The notes: generated by a model not told the origin, from the letters alone. A DNA stretch of 45,724 nt from Candidatus Symbiopectobacterium sp. 'North America' (GCF_015762685.1 NZ_PEHF01000021.1:1-45724), one strand, 5' to 3'. Numbered from the stretch's first letter, positions 1-9,860 are shown. Program-made: numbers and translations.

Positions 1-65
1 GGCTGATGGCTGAAAACCCGGAAATCTCAAAAAGTGCGTGGAACTAAAACCGGTGTGCTTACAGT
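1..65 (-). repeat. Left inverted terminal copy, 3' remnant of an Ash-like ORF
   Basis: Bases 1-65 are the reverse complement of the last 65 or so bases of the window, with two mismatches near 52-53. Read on the minus strand the segment encodes the tail VSTPVLVPRTF followed by a TGA at 27-29. This matches the end of the small ORF at 45482-45697 (VSTEVLVPRTF). Similarity stops abruptly at about base 65, so only the 3' end of that ORF and its downstream flank remain here. Whether it is one end of an invertible segment or just a dispersed repeat cannot be told from one sequence. Confidence 0.85.
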
Positions 66-713
66 ATCGCTATCACTTTGATCCATCAATAAGAAACCTT
101 AGCTCCTGCGCCGCGCAGGCAAGGGAAAAATACCATATCTGCTGGGGAAGGGGTACTTGATGATGAATGACAAAGCGTGATGAAAAATGAAGCAGCGCGC
201 CGAAGCGCGCGTGAAAATGCAAAAGGGTCCCTGGTGTAAGTGAAGGGGGATGGCTCCCAAAATCTTATTAGTTTGGTTTTCCTTTTGAATACGCCGATTG
301 TGCTTTTTTTCAGCGTAATACCTCTAATAGTTCTTATACATTACGACTCATTTGTATATAAATAATAGCGTAATTTATTTTTAAGTGGACTGTATCTTTC
401 CGCATTCATTGAGAGGGATCTATACGATACGGGGGTAGTAAATGTTACTATAATAATTCAATCACTTTGCTACTGTTTTGTAAAAATGAATATGTGTTTG
501 TAGTGTGGTTGTGATTTATAAACAAACATAAAACGTATGGTGTGAAATTTCAAAAAATGATGTTATTTATTTTTTTTATTTGTGTAATGTTAATTTGTTG
601 TTCTGCTTAAGTATGAGATTCATAGTGTGGTTGTTTTTTGCAGGCGCTATGCGCCAATAATGATTGTTTTATTATAGAACATTAATCTTTTTTATTGCAC
701 TAAAGAGGTCGTC
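66..713. other. AT-rich noncoding stretch upstream of the PAS regulators
   Basis: No credible coding region is seen in this 648-base stretch. It contains a GC hairpin at 195-210 (six-base arms, CGAA loop, no T run) and a small inverted repeat at 643-655. From about 290 onward it is very AT-rich and presumably holds the promoter of the gene at 714, but no convincing -35/-10 pair stands out. Confidence 0.5.
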
Positions 714-1403
714 ATGAAAAGTGATGAGCACGAAAGCATAGTTCTTCCAAAAATGTTGACATCATTACTTGATCAGCATAGTGATGCTTATTTTATCAAA
801 GGATTGGACTCACGTTTTATCTATGCTAATTTGTCTGCCGTTAAAAAAATGGGACTACAGTCGTTGAATGATTTGTTGTATAAAAATGAGAACGATCTTT
901 CATCTCGTTTGACAGAGAATAAGGATATTATTAAAGAGTGGCAATGGCAGGATAGACAAGTAGCGTCATCAAGAAAAAAATTAGATACATTAGAGGTCAA
1001 TCCAGAAGCTGTTAACTCACCTTATATGGTTAGAAAATTTCCTTTTTACAATGAAAATAATAAATGTCAAGGCGTTGTTATTTATTACAAGGCTTTAGAG
1101 GATTTTTCTTATACACAGTTGTTGGGTGGGAATAGTACAGGGTCATTTTTATTAACCAAGCCTGATGATTTTTTTACTGAAAAAGAGTGTGAGGTTATTT
1201 ATCTAAGTCTACAGGGACAAACACCAAAAAGTATTGCTTCTCGACTGGTTTGCTCGGTTCGGGATGTTGAGTGCTCGTTTCAGGAAATATACAATAAAGC
1301 TTGTGTGAAACATTATGATGATTTTTATGAGTTTTGTTACCGAAGGGGTTATCATCGTTATTTGCCAAGATGTTTTATTAGTAGTCGCTTTATCATGTTT
1401 TAA
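714..1403 (+). CDS. PAS domain / LuxR-type HTH regulator (first of a tandem pair)
   Basis: Predicted cytoplasmic transcription regulator of 229 residues. Residues about 10-130 resemble a PAS sensor fold (early motif AYFIKGLDSRFIYANLSA). Residues about 150-205 form a LuxR/FixJ-type helix-turn-helix: FFTEKECEVIYLSLQGQTPKSIA, then the recognition helix region and the usual NIY-K-like helix, here EIYNKA. There is no phosphoacceptor receiver domain and no AHL-binding domain. AGAGG five bases before the ATG supports the start. Base composition is far more AT-rich than the mod genes next door, which suggests acquisition. It is followed by a paralogue at 1558. Ligand and targets are unknown; it could equally be a sensor-like regulator with a degenerate HTH, because several usual HTH residues differ. 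Confidence 0.7.
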   Translation: MKSDEHESIVLPKMLTSLLDQHSDAYFIKGLDSRFIYANLSAVKKMGLQSLNDLLYKNENDLSSRLTENKDIIKEWQWQDRQVASSRKKLDTLEVNPEAVNSPYMVRKFPFYNENNKCQGVVIYYKALEDFSYTQLLGGNSTGSFLLTKPDDFFTEKECEVIYLSLQGQTPKSIASRLVCSVRDVECSFQEIYNKACVKHYDDFYEFCYRRGYHRYLPRCFISSRFIMF

Positions 1404-1557
1404 TATCTTGATTGTTTTGTTTGTTCTGATTTTATTGGGATGTGGACTATTAGTAAAATCTCATCATTAATTTATATTGTTGAATTTTTCATTGTCGGGT
1501 AAATATGCAGAGGTTGTAAGAGGTTTTTTAATTCATATATGGTGAAAAGGTGGTTTT

Positions 1558-2273
1558 ATGAATGATGATGTTCATGATGATAATTATCTCCCAAGAATTC
1601 TTACGAATATTTTGGATCAAGTTCCCGATCCTTATTTTATAAAAGATTTAGATTCGATGTATATATATGCTAATTTGCCAACGGCAAAGCTTGCTGGTTT
1701 GAGAACGCCAAATGATTTTTTACATAGAACGGAATATGAACTTTGTTCCAGGTTAACGGAAAATGCAGATGTTGTTAAAGAGTGGCAATTTCAAGATAAA
1801 CAAGTTAGTACCTCAAAGAAAGGACTTAGTATGTTGGATGTCCACCCTGAGGCTGTTAGCTATCCATATATTGTGAAAAAGATGCCCTTTTATGACAACA
1901 ATAATCAATGTGTTGGAGTAGTGACTTATGAGAAAACCCTACAAACATTCACACCCAATGATTTTGTCAATGGGCGATGCCCCGGGTCTTTATTACTCAA
2001 TCGTCCAGATGATTTTTTACAGAAAAAGAGTGTGAAATCATTTTTTTAAAACTAAAAGGACGAACCTGTAAAGCTATAGGCGATATGTTATTCCTTTCGC
2101 CTCGTACCATTGAGAGTGCTCTGCAAAGACTCTATACCAAAGTTGGTGTATCCCATTTTGATGATTTTGCAGAGTTTTGTCATAACAAAAATTACCATCG
2201 TTACCTCCCACGGCGATTCCTTGAATGCAAACGCGCCATGTTTGAAAACAATTATGATTTAGATGAGTGGTGA
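1558..2273 (+). pseudogene. PAS / LuxR-type HTH regulator, frameshifted paralogue
   Basis: Second copy of the regulator at 714, with clear protein and DNA similarity along its length. The reading frame opened by the ATG at 1558 (AAGGTGG four bases upstream) gives the PAS part and stops at 2047-2049 after 163 residues. The tract at 2013-2018 has six T where the paralogue has seven. Restoring one T gives one continuous product of about 238 residues ending at 2273, with the HTH DDFFTEKECEIIFLKLKGR and SPRTIESAL, which is closer to the LuxR consensus than in the first copy. As it stands the product lacks its DNA-binding domain. The homopolymer site leaves open slippage-based phase variation or a sequencing error. 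Confidence 0.75.
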
Positions 2274-2306
2274 TGTATCTTGCAATTTACATACACTCCG
2301 CAGTTA

Positions 2307-2341
2307 AAAGAATAAAGGCCGCTCAGCGGCCTTTATTCTTT
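2307..2341. terminator. Bidirectional intrinsic terminator
   Basis: Perfect 16-base-pair stem (2307-2322 with 2326-2341) around the loop TCA, with A-rich sequence on the left and T-rich on the right. It lies between the convergent PAS regulators (plus) and modF (minus), so it can serve both. Confidence 0.85.
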
Positions 2342-2346
2342 ACTTT

Positions 2347-3826
2347 TTATTTCGTGTTACCCGCCAGCGTTTCAAACTGATATCCGTAAATATCCCCTTG
2401 TGCTACAAAGGTAAGACGGTTCGTGATACATTCCGGCGCGTCTTCGGCGTGATGGGAAACAAGCAGTAGTTGCGTTTCTCCTTCACCGATCAACACATCC
2501 AGCCAGCGCCGCACCAGCTGTCGGTTGAGCGGATCTAACCCTTGTAACGGTTCGTCAAGGATCAGCCGTGCCGGGTGTTTCACCAGCGCGCGCAATCAGT
2601 ACCAGACGCTGCTGCCCCCATGACAATGCGTGGAACGGGGAGTCCGCTTGTGAAGTGAGTCCCAGCAGTTCAAGCCATTGTTGCGTTAAAAAACGTTGGT
2701 GATCGGACACGGCCTGATAAATGCCAATCGAATCGAAAAAGCCTGACGTAATAACATGACGCACACTACTGCTGACGCGGTATTCCAAATGCAGGCTGCT
2801 GCTGACGTAACCGATATGCCGTTTGATATCCCAAATGGTTTCACCACTGCCGCGACGGCGTCCAAACAGCGTTAAATCATTACTGTATCCCTGCGGGTGA
2901 TCGCCAGTGATAAGGCTCAGCAATGTTGATTTCCCGGCACCGTTTGGGCCGACGATTTGCCAATGCTGACCGGGCAACACCTCCCAATCAAGGTGATGCA
3001 AAATAGGGCGATCGTTATATTGCACCACGCCATCTCGCAGGAGGATGCGCGCTTGATCGGCTGGGAGCGTTGGTGTATGCAGTGGGTCTTCTGGGGCTGG
3101 TAGCGCTGTGCCGGAAAGCGTTTCACTAAATGCAAGTTGGGCGATCAAGGCATCGGCCAATACCGCTTCAAGCGTACCCGTGCGCGTCAGAGTGCAGTCA
3201 GTCAGAATACCGACATGATTGATAAATTCAGGAATATCATCGAACCGGTTAACGATGATCGCCAGCGTGTAGCCGCGCTGAGCCAACTCCGCCAAATGCT
3301 CTGCCAACTGTGCGCGGGAAGCCACATCAAGACCATCGAAGGGCTCATCCAGAATCAGCAGATCGGGCTTTGGCATCAGCGCCTGGCACAGCATGACCTT
3401 GCGTGTTTCGCCGGTAGAGAGGTATTTAAAACGGCGCGAGAGCAGGGGAGTGATGCCAAACAGGGCGGCCAGCGTCGCACAGCGGGCAGGATCGCGAATC
3501 TCATCCTAAATCACTTCAGCGGTAGTACGTCCGGTATCGTCTTCATCAGCGCTGAGCATATCGGTATTGTTACGCTGCCACTCTTGCGTGACCAGTTGTT
3601 GCAACTGCTCGAAGGAGATGCGTGCAACGCGAGGAAAATCGCTGTGTTGCGAGCCCTCCAGCAGCGGAAGTTCACCCGATAGTGCACTCGCCAGCGCAGA
3701 TTTTCCGCTGCCATTTGCGCCCACAAAGGCCCACTGCGATTTTCCTTCCAGCGCCAAGGCATCAATGCGCAAAACGCGTATGTCATTTATGCGAAAAACA
3801 CCTTGCAAAATTTGCAACGACGACAT
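2347..3826 (-). pseudogene. modF: modF, molybdate-operon ABC ATPase, disrupted twice
   Basis: ModF is a soluble double-ABC ATPase of unclear function encoded behind modE. The three pieces together align with the roughly 490-residue E. coli protein I recall. The first piece has a Walker A (GANGSGKS) and ends at an in-frame TAG (3506-3508) where E. coli has Gln (TAEII-Q-DEV). The middle piece carries LLILDEPFDGLD, a second Walker A (GPNGAGKS) and SWGQQ. A two-base loss in the GC alternation at 2586-2593 then shifts the frame just before LILDEPLQGLDP. With both repaired the product would be 493 residues. Same strand as modE, 99 bases behind it. The protein as encoded is about 106 residues and very probably non-functional. 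Confidence 0.9.
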
Positions 3827-3925
3827 TCTTTATCTCTTTTTTAGCAAGTAATACTCTCAGAAATAAAGGGCATTGCCGCCATTGTCAAGCCGTTCCTATG
3901 GTTATTCTTGTCGTGAGGACAGCAA

Positions 3926-4717
3926 TCAGCACAAGGTCGCGACAATCGCACGATCGGCATTAAAGCAGGCTGTCACCGCCATGCCCACGCGCAGTTTTTG
4001 TTGCGTCACTTGCTCGTTTGGCACCGTGGCGCAAAGTGTCTCACCGCTTGCCAGCGCGATCAGCACTTCACTACTATCCTGTCCCGTTTCCAGCGATGAC
4101 ACGGTGCCAGCCAGCTCGTTATCGGATTGAGGTCGGGTTGCTGCGGAATCGTATACCGCAATCCATGGCGCTTTGATCAACACCAGCACTTCTTTACCTT
4201 CATTGAGCCCCAATCGTTCGGCGCTCTGTTGGATCAGTAATACATTCACCGCCGTCTTTCCATCGGCCAGCAGTACGCTCAGGTGCTGCTGAACCGTGTC
4301 CCGGCTGCGGGCTTGCACCGTACCAAAGAACTGGTTGCGGGCGCTGGTTTGCAGTGAAAAACGCGCGATGGCGGCCAGCAGGCTGTCCAGCGGCAAATTA
4401 TCATCTTGCAGAACGTCAAACGCCTTTTGCTGTATGTGTGCCAGCAAATCATAGAGTTGAATCAATCGTTCGCCATAGCGCGTCAGCGTAGCCCCACCGC
4501 CGCCTTTGCCGCCGGTCATGCGCTCTACGATGGTCTGCTCTGCCAGTTGATTCATTTCGTTGATGGCATCCCAGGCGCTTTTGTAGCTGATACCTGCGAG
4601 TTTGGCGCCTTGACTGATGGAACCGGTGTGACGAATCTGTTTGATCAGCTCAATGCGTCGTGGGTCGGCAAAAAGACGTTGTTGTAATTTGAGTGTCAGA
4701 AGGATTTCAGCTTGCAT
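3926..4717 (-). CDS. modE: Molybdate-responsive transcription regulator ModE
   Basis: ModE senses molybdate as a dimer and represses modABC. The product is 263 residues (E. coli about 262). The N-terminal winged HTH is seen in SISQGAKLAGISYKSAWDAINEMN and in GGKGGGGATLTRYG. The C-terminal half has the two molybdate-binding MOP/TOBE repeats (ARNQFFGTVQARSRDTVQQHL..., LPL/LCATVPNEQV...). I chose the ATG at 4715-4717 because the family begins MQAEILLTLKLQQ; a GTG two codons earlier is possible. It looks intact although its regulon next door is damaged, and a good ModE operator remains before modA. It probably starts an operon with modF. Confidence 0.95.
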   Translation of the reverse strand: MQAEILLTLKLQQRLFADPRRIELIKQIRHTGSISQGAKLAGISYKSAWDAINEMNQLAEQTIVERMTGGKGGGGATLTRYGERLIQLYDLLAHIQQKAFDVLQDDNLPLDSLLAAIARFSLQTSARNQFFGTVQARSRDTVQQHLSVLLADGKTAVNVLLIQQSAERLGLNEGKEVLVLIKAPWIAVYDSAATRPQSDNELAGTVSSLETGQDSSEVLIALASGETLCATVPNEQVTQQKLRVGMAVTACFNADRAIVATLC

Positions 4718-4954
4718 GGTCACGGTCCAGGGAGATTAAAAAAGACAAAACCGAGCGTGCGTGACGTTCGGTACAGCGCTATTGTCGCGCGTTTGAGCGG
4801 TGCGGGCAAACCGCACAAATGGTCGCATTAATTCTTACAGTTACGGTACACTATTCACCATCACCCGTAATGATTTTTCGTTGCGGTACGTTGAGATTCG
4901 CGATGAATGTCGCGTGTATTGAGAAACGGACCGTTAGCGATAAGTGAGGTAAGC

Positions 4955-5104
4955 ATGTTGGATTTGCTCAAAAGCCTGCTGTTTGCAGTTGCCATGGTGC
5001 CTGTGATGATGGCGATCATCCTCGGTGCTATCTACGGTTTAGGCGAAGTATTTAACGTCTTTTCCCGTATTGGCCATGCCGATGAACGCGTTGTAAGAAA
5101 GTAA
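4955..5104 (+). CDS. acrZ: AcrZ, small membrane partner of the AcrB efflux pump
   Basis: A 49-residue single-pass inner-membrane protein, the same length as E. coli AcrZ (YbhT), which binds AcrB and changes the pump's substrate preference. The start [23 protein letters not shown] and the following [11 protein letters not shown] match the family closely. The ATG at 4955 is preceded by TGAGGTAAGC. Upstream in-frame codons from 4907 lack family similarity. It sits between modE (divergent) and modA, as in E. coli, and has its own terminator. Confidence 0.93.
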   Translation: MLDLLKSLLFAVAMVPVMMAIILGAIYGLGEVFNVFSRIGHADERVVRK

Positions 5105-5128
5105 ACCCACTACGTTTTATCTTTTCTG

Positions 5129-5153
5129 ATGCCCGGTCGATTCTACCGGGCAT
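5129..5153 (+). terminator. Intrinsic terminator after acrZ
   Basis: Nine-base-pair stem (5129-5137 with 5145-5153), seven-base loop, followed by TATTTTTTT. It separates acrZ from the modABC promoter. Confidence 0.85.
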
Positions 5154-5215
5154 TATTTTTTTGTATGTACTCTCTTCGGATTATGCGAGCAAAAGCGCAT
5201 GACATTGCTGGATTT

Positions 5216-5243
5216 ATCGTTATATTATTTCGAATACAACGAT
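5216..5243 (+). promoter_or_regulatory. ModE operator upstream of modA
   Basis: Inverted repeat ATCGTTATATT, six-base spacer, AATACAACGAT; ten of eleven positions are symmetric. This is the known ModE-binding pattern (ATCG-TATATA, N6, TATAT-CGAT type). It lies 35 bases before the modA start, where ModE-molybdate would block transcription. Confidence 0.85.
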
Positions 5244-5277
5244 AACGTCCTGATGTAATTACTCTTGGGAGAGACCG

Positions 5278-6054
5278 ATGAAACAGCAATGGATGAAATG
5301 GGGTGTCGCACTAACCCTGTGCGCAACCTTGGCAATGCCAGCCTTCGCGGCAGAACAGAAAATCACCGTGTTTGCCGCCGCTTCGCTGACCAATGCGTTG
5401 CAGGAAATTGCCGCACAATATAAGAAAGAGAAAAACGTCGATATCGTTTCCTCTTTTGCCTCATCTTCAACGCTGGCTCGCCAGATTGAGCAAGGTGCGC
5501 CTGCGGATCTGTTTATTTCTGCCGACCAGCAGTGGATGGATTACGCTCAGGATAAAAAACTGACGGATACCGCGACACGCTACACCCTACTGGGTAACGC
5601 GTTGGTGGTGATTGCACCGAAAACCAACGATGTGAAGCATTTTGCCATCACGGATAAAACCGACTGGAAGAGCCTGTTGAAAGGGGGCCATCTGGCGGTT
5701 GGCGATCCCGACCATGTGCCTGCCGGGATCTATGCCAAAGAAGCGCTACAAAATCTGAAAGCCTGGGATGAACTCTCTCCTGTGATGGCTCGTGCTAACG
5801 ACGTGCGTTCCGCCATGGAGCTGGTAGAACGTGAAGAAGCCCCTCTGGGTATTGTGTATGGCTCCGATGCGGTCGCCAGCAACAAGGTGAAAGTGGTCAG
5901 CATTTTCCCGAAAGAGAGCCACAAGCCGGTCGAATATCCGATGGCTATCATCAAAGATCATAACAACGCGACGGTGACCGGTTTCTACGAATACCTGAAA
6001 ACGCCTGCCGCTGCGGATGTGCTCAAACGCTATGGTTTCACGCCGCGCGGATGA
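5278..6054 (+). CDS. modA: Molybdate-binding periplasmic protein ModA
   Basis: Periplasmic solute-binding protein of the ModABC importer, 258 residues (E. coli 257). A Sec signal peptide (MKQQWMKWGVALTLCATLAMPAFA, cleaved after AFA) is followed by ITVFAAASLTNALQEIA, in which the Ser/Ala residues of the family bind the oxyanion; FASSSTLARQIEQGAPADLFISAD is a second typical block. GGGAGAG lies upstream. The TGA overlaps the modB start (ATGATG), showing translational coupling. The reading frame is whole, but without working ModB the importer cannot operate. Confidence 0.95.
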   Translation: MKQQWMKWGVALTLCATLAMPAFAAEQKITVFAAASLTNALQEIAAQYKKEKNVDIVSSFASSSTLARQIEQGAPADLFISADQQWMDYAQDKKLTDTATRYTLLGNALVVIAPKTNDVKHFAITDKTDWKSLLKGGHLAVGDPDHVPAGIYAKEALQNLKAWDELSPVMARANDVRSAMELVEREEAPLGIVYGSDAVASNKVKVVSIFPKESHKPVEYPMAIIKDHNNATVTGFYEYLKTPAAADVLKRYGFTPRG

Positions 6055-6735
6055 TGCTCACGGATTACGAATGGCAAACCATTGAACTTAGTCTTAAAGT
6101 TTCCATCACCGCTGTAATATTCAGCCTGCCGCTAGTGATCCTGGCGGCATGGGTGTTGGTACGCTGCCGTTTTCCCGGAAAGTCGCTGTTAGACAGCATT
6201 ATCCATTTGCCGCTGGTGTTGCCACCGGTGGTGATTGGCTATTTGTTGCTGATCGGGATGGGCAGAAAAGGAATTATCGGCCAATGGCTTTATGAATGGT
6301 TCGGCCTCAGCTTCAGTTGGCGTGGTGCCGCACTCGCTTCCGCTGTGATCGCATTTCCTCTGATGGTGTGCGCAATTCGTCTGGCGCTGGAGGCGGTGGA
6401 TACGCGTTTGGAACTGGCCGCCAGAACGCTGGGTGCTAACCCTTGGCGTGTCTTCTTCACCATCACGTTGCCTCTTTCATTTCCCGGCATTGTGGCAGGC
6501 ACCGTATTGGCGTTTGCTCGCTCGCTGGGTGAGTTTGGTGCAACCATTACATTTGTGTCCAATATTCCGGGGGGAAACACGTACCATCCCGTCGGCGATG
6601 TACACATTGATTCAAACACCCGGTGCAGAAGCCGATGCGGCGCGCCTGTGCGTGATTGCCATTCTGCTCTCAATGGCGTCGTTGCTGCTCTCTGAGTGGT
6701 TAACCCGCTGGGGTCGCAAACGGTTAGGGGTGTAA
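6051..6735 (+). pseudogene. modB: modB, molybdate ABC transporter permease, frameshifted
   Basis: Inner-membrane permease of the molybdate importer. The frame from 6051 matches ModB through the EAA-loop region (ELAARTLGANPWRVFFTITLPLSFPGIVAG) and LGEFGATITFVSNIPG. It then leaves the family and stops at 6693-6695. The tract at 6569-6574 has six G; with five the frame continues ETRTIPSAMYTLIQTPGAEADAARL to a TAA at 6733-6735. The restored product is 227 residues (E. coli 229). The frameshift removes the last membrane segments. A sequencing error in the G run is the main alternative. Confidence 0.88.
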
Positions 6736-7793
6736 TGCTGGAGCTTAATTTTCATCAACGCCTCGGCGATCTTGATTTGCGTATGGATACCCAATTGCCC
6801 GCATCAGGCATTTCTGCGGTGTTTGGCGTATCTGGCGCAGGAAAAACGTCGCTGATCAATGCGGTGGTGGGTCTGACGCGCCCGCAGTTTGGCCGAATTG
6901 TGCTCAACGATCGCGTGTTAATGAATGCCGAGAAACGTATCTGCCTGCCGCCCGAAAAGCGCCATGTGAGTTACGTCTTTCAGGATGCACGGCTGTTTCC
7001 GCACTATCGTGTGCAAGGCAATCTGCGTTATGGCATGGCGTCATCCATGAAATCGCAGTTTGATGCCATTGTGGCACTGCTGGGTATTGAGGCACTGTTA
7101 AACCGCCTACCGCTGACCCTTTCCGGTGGCGAAAAGCAGCGTGTGGCGATCGGTCGCGCCTTGCTGACCGCACCGGAACTGCTGCTAATGGATGAGCCGC
7201 TGGCGTCGCTTGATTTGCCGCGTAAACGTGAGCTATTACCCTATCTGGAGACGTTGGCAAAAGAGGTCAATATTCCTATCCTGTATGTCAGCCACAGTAT
7301 GGAAGAGATCGTGCGGCTTGCCGATCGGGTGGTGGTATTGGATAAAGGTAAGGTTAAAGCGGAAGGTCGGCTGGAAGAGGTATGGGCAAGCAGTGCGATG
7401 CGTCCCTGGTTACCGAGCGATGAGCAAAGCAGCATTCTCAATGTGAAAGTGATGTAGCAGCATGAGCGTTATGCCATGACGACGCTGTCGCTGGGCGAAC
7501 AACGACTGTGGGTGAATCGGGTTTCCATGCCGTTGAAAACGTCGCTGCGTATTCGTGTCAACGCGGTCGATGTCTCTTTGGTGTTGCAACCGCCAACGGC
7601 GAGCAGTATTCGTAACGTGTTGCCCGCTAAGGTGTTGGAAGGCATTGATGTCGATGAACAGGTCGAAGTGAAGCTGTCGGTGGGTGGACAAATCCTCTGG
7701 GCGAGGATTTCACCTTGGGCGCGCGATGATCTGAGACTGCGTGCGGATATGTGGCTGTATGCGCAGATCAAAAGAGTGTCGATTACGGCGTAG
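6735..7793 (+). pseudogene. modC: modC, molybdate ABC transporter ATPase, with in-frame amber
   Basis: Starts at the ATG overlapping the modB stop (TAATG at 6733-6737). The ABC domain is complete: Walker [10 protein letters not shown], signature [15 protein letters not shown], Walker [12 protein letters not shown], then the switch His in LYVSHSM. The TAG at 7455-7457 falls in the linker before the C-terminal MOP/TOBE molybdate-binding domain. The same frame continues [20 protein letters not shown]...SITA to another TAG at 7791-7793. Read through, the product has 352 residues, exactly the E. coli length. The 240-residue ATPase alone might still fold, so functional loss is likely but not certain. 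An in-frame GTG at 6696 was rejected as the start. Confidence 0.9.
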
Positions 7794-7815
7794 GGCTTTC
7801 TGTATGTGCCATGCA

Positions 7816-7898
7816 CGTTATCCCCGCGCAGGCGGGAATCTCTTACAGACGAAACGCGTTTATTCTGCCAGAGATCCCCGGTTTGCGCCGAGGATGAT
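7816..7898. repeat. Palindromic dispersed element, copy 1
   Basis: About 83 bp. Two hairpin-forming halves (CCCCGCGCAGGCGGG and ATCCCCGG...CCGAGGAT) are bounded by a degenerate GTTAT...ATGAT pair. Further GAGGATGAC fragments follow to 7941. It lies between modC and ybhA, which converge, and may act as a transcription stop. Confidence 0.8.
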
Positions 7899-7943
7899 AG
7901 AGAATGAGGCCGAGGATGACTAAGAGCGTGGCTGAGGATGACC

Positions 7944-8765
7944 TTATTGCAATACGCGCTGGCGGATTAACTGCGCAATAGCCGGTTCTTCATTGTGTCC
8001 GATAACCAGATCGGCGTGCGCTTTAACGGCGTCATCACTGTTGCCCATGGTAACGCCGAGTCCTGCGGCTTCGAGCATACTGATGTCATTGAAGTTATCG
8101 CCAAAAGCCAACACCTCGCTCATGTCATAGCCCTGATACGTGACCCACTCACGCAGCAGTTTGCCTTTGTTATTTCCGCTTTGGGCTACGTCAACCTAAT
8201 CCTGCCAGGACCACTCGCAGGTCAGACCAAACTCGTCCATGACCCGATTGGCAAAGTTGTCTAATGCTTGCGTATTCGAATGCGAAAGGGCGAATTTCCA
8301 GATATTTTGCACCCGATCGGCGGCGTTCAGCAGGTTGTCAACGTGAAGGAGGGTGGGGCGCTGGTGTGGCGGCAGGGTTTCACCCCACGCCTGAGTGCGA
8401 ATCACATGGCCGGTGGGTTCTTGATACAGCATGCCGTCATCGGCGTACATCAGACCGTGAATGCCATATTCGCCTAACAAGGTCAGCACGCTTTTAGCCT
8501 GTGTCGCTGTCAATGGATTGGCCTGCGATGTCTGTTTATTCTGATAATCGTACAGATAGGTGCCGTTGCAGCAAATCGCCGGTGTATCCAGATCCAGCGC
8601 CTGATAGAACGGATGAATCGCGGAATGGTGCCGCCCCGTGGCGATCACCGCTTTGACACCCTGTTGGCGCGCCAGCGTCAGTGCAGTGAGGGACTCCGGT
8701 AAAATTTTCTTTTGTTTGTCCAGCAATGTGCCATCCAAATCAAGAGCAATGATACGATACGTCAT
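7944..8765 (-). pseudogene. ybhA: ybhA, HAD-family sugar/pyridoxal phosphatase, with in-frame amber
   Basis: Cof-type HAD phosphatase (YbhA acts on pyridoxal phosphate and sugar phosphates). Motif I is IALDLDGTLL near residue 5; AVIATGRH and AICCNGTYLYDY follow. The frame meets a TAG at 8196-8198 after EWSWQD, where the E. coli protein continues with Gln-Val-Asp. The same frame then runs on with GNNKGKLL (motif III Lys) and AFGDNFNDISMLEAAG (motif IV) to a TAA at 7944-7946. Full length would be 273 residues (E. coli 272). Truncation removes the catalytic Lys and the metal-binding Asp residues. The start is the ATG at 8763-8765; longer upstream frame lacks similarity. Confidence 0.9.
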
Positions 8766-8861
8766 AGCGGTCCTATTAAGAGAGTCTAGAATTGCGTTAA
8801 TGCCCATAATGTTACACCCTAAGTGACATGGCGCAAAATGCGACAAACCAAGGAGAAAAGC

Positions 8862-9860
8862 ATGCAGCAAGTGGTCTATATCGCCAGTCCGGAAAGCCAG
8901 CAGATTCACGTCTGGCAGTTGGCGTCTTCGGGGCAGCTCACGCTGTTACAGGTTGTCGATGCGCCGGGTCAGGTGCAGCCGATGGTGATAGCACCCAACA
9001 AACAGCATCTTTACGTTGGGGTACGCCCGACGTTCTCGGCCATCAGTTACCGTATCGATGCACAAGGTTTGCTGACGCAGGTGGGTTCTGCCTCGTTGCC
9101 GGGAAGTCCGACACATTTGTCCACTGACCGCCAAGGGCGTTTCCTGTTTAGCGCATCGTATAGCGGAGAAACGTTGAGCGTCAGCTCGATTGATGCCGAA
9201 GGCGTTGTGGGGGAGCCGATTCAACAACTGGATGGGCTATCAGGCTGCCACTCGAGCAATATCGACCCTCAAAACCGAGTGCTGTGGGCACCGTGTTTGA
9301 AAGAAGATCGCATTCGTTTGTATGACGTTTCTGCTGAGGGTGAGCTGTCCGTTGCGGCGCAAGCGGACCTCCATGCGGTGGATGGCGCAGGCCCACGGCA
9401 TATGGATTTTCACCCCAATCAGCGTTTTGCCTACTGTGTGAATGAGTTGAACAGTACGGTTGACGTGATTGAGTTGCACTCGGTGGCGGGCAAAGCGCGT
9501 ACCGTGCAGTCGCTGGATGCCATGCCGCAGGGCTTTGCGGATATCCACTGGGCTGCGGATATTCATTTGACGCCAGATGGTCGTTTCCTTTATTGCAGTG
9601 ATCGCACCGCCAGCCTGTTAAGTATTTTCCAGGTGTCCGAAGATGGCAGTACCTTGACGCTGATGGGGCATCAACCAACGGAGACGCAACCGCGCGGTTT
9701 CAATATCGATCACCGGGGTGAGTTTGTGATTTCTGCTGGACAGAAGTCCCAGCACATTGAGGTGTATCGCATCGATCAGGAAAGTGGAAATCTGCAACCA
9801 TTGGCGCGCTATGCGGTAGGGCAGGGGCCGATGTGGGTGAGTGTGTTGGCGCTTGATTGA
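8862..9860 (+). CDS. pgl: 6-phosphogluconolactonase
   Basis: Hydrolyses 6-phosphogluconolactone in the oxidative pentose phosphate pathway; cytoplasmic seven-bladed beta-propeller of the YbhE type. The 332-residue product (E. coli 331) opens [18 protein letters not shown] and keeps [61 protein letters not shown] and [10 protein letters not shown] chose the ATG at 8862, with AGGAG seven bases upstream; the frame also extends back to 8823 without similarity. Divergent from ybhA, as in E. coli. Intact between damaged neighbours, as expected for a central-metabolism gene. Confidence 0.95.
   Translation: MQQVVYIASPESQQIHVWQLASSGQLTLLQVVDAPGQVQPMVIAPNKQHLYVGVRPTFSAISYRIDAQGLLTQVGSASLPGSPTHLSTDRQGRFLFSASYSGETLSVSSIDAEGVVGEPIQQLDGLSGCHSSNIDPQNRVLWAPCLKEDRIRLYDVSAEGELSVAAQADLHAVDGAGPRHMDFHPNQRFAYCVNELNSTVDVIELHSVAGKARTVQSLDAMPQGFADIHWAADIHLTPDGRFLYCSDRTASLLSIFQVSEDGSTLTLMGHQPTETQPRGFNIDHRGEFVISAGQKSQHIEVYRIDQESGNLQPLARYAVGQGPMWVSVLALD

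Noticed and set aside
195..210. GC-rich hairpin as a terminator
   Set aside because: No T run follows and there is no gene upstream within the window to terminate.
714..2273. AHL quorum-sensing LuxR proteins
   Set aside because: The N-terminal halves look like PAS domains and lack the autoinducer-domain pattern, and no luxI-like gene is in the window.
6696..6734. Upstream GTG start for modC
   Set aside because: The extra 13 residues have no family similarity and overlap the restored end of modB; the ATG at 6735 is coupled to the modB stop.
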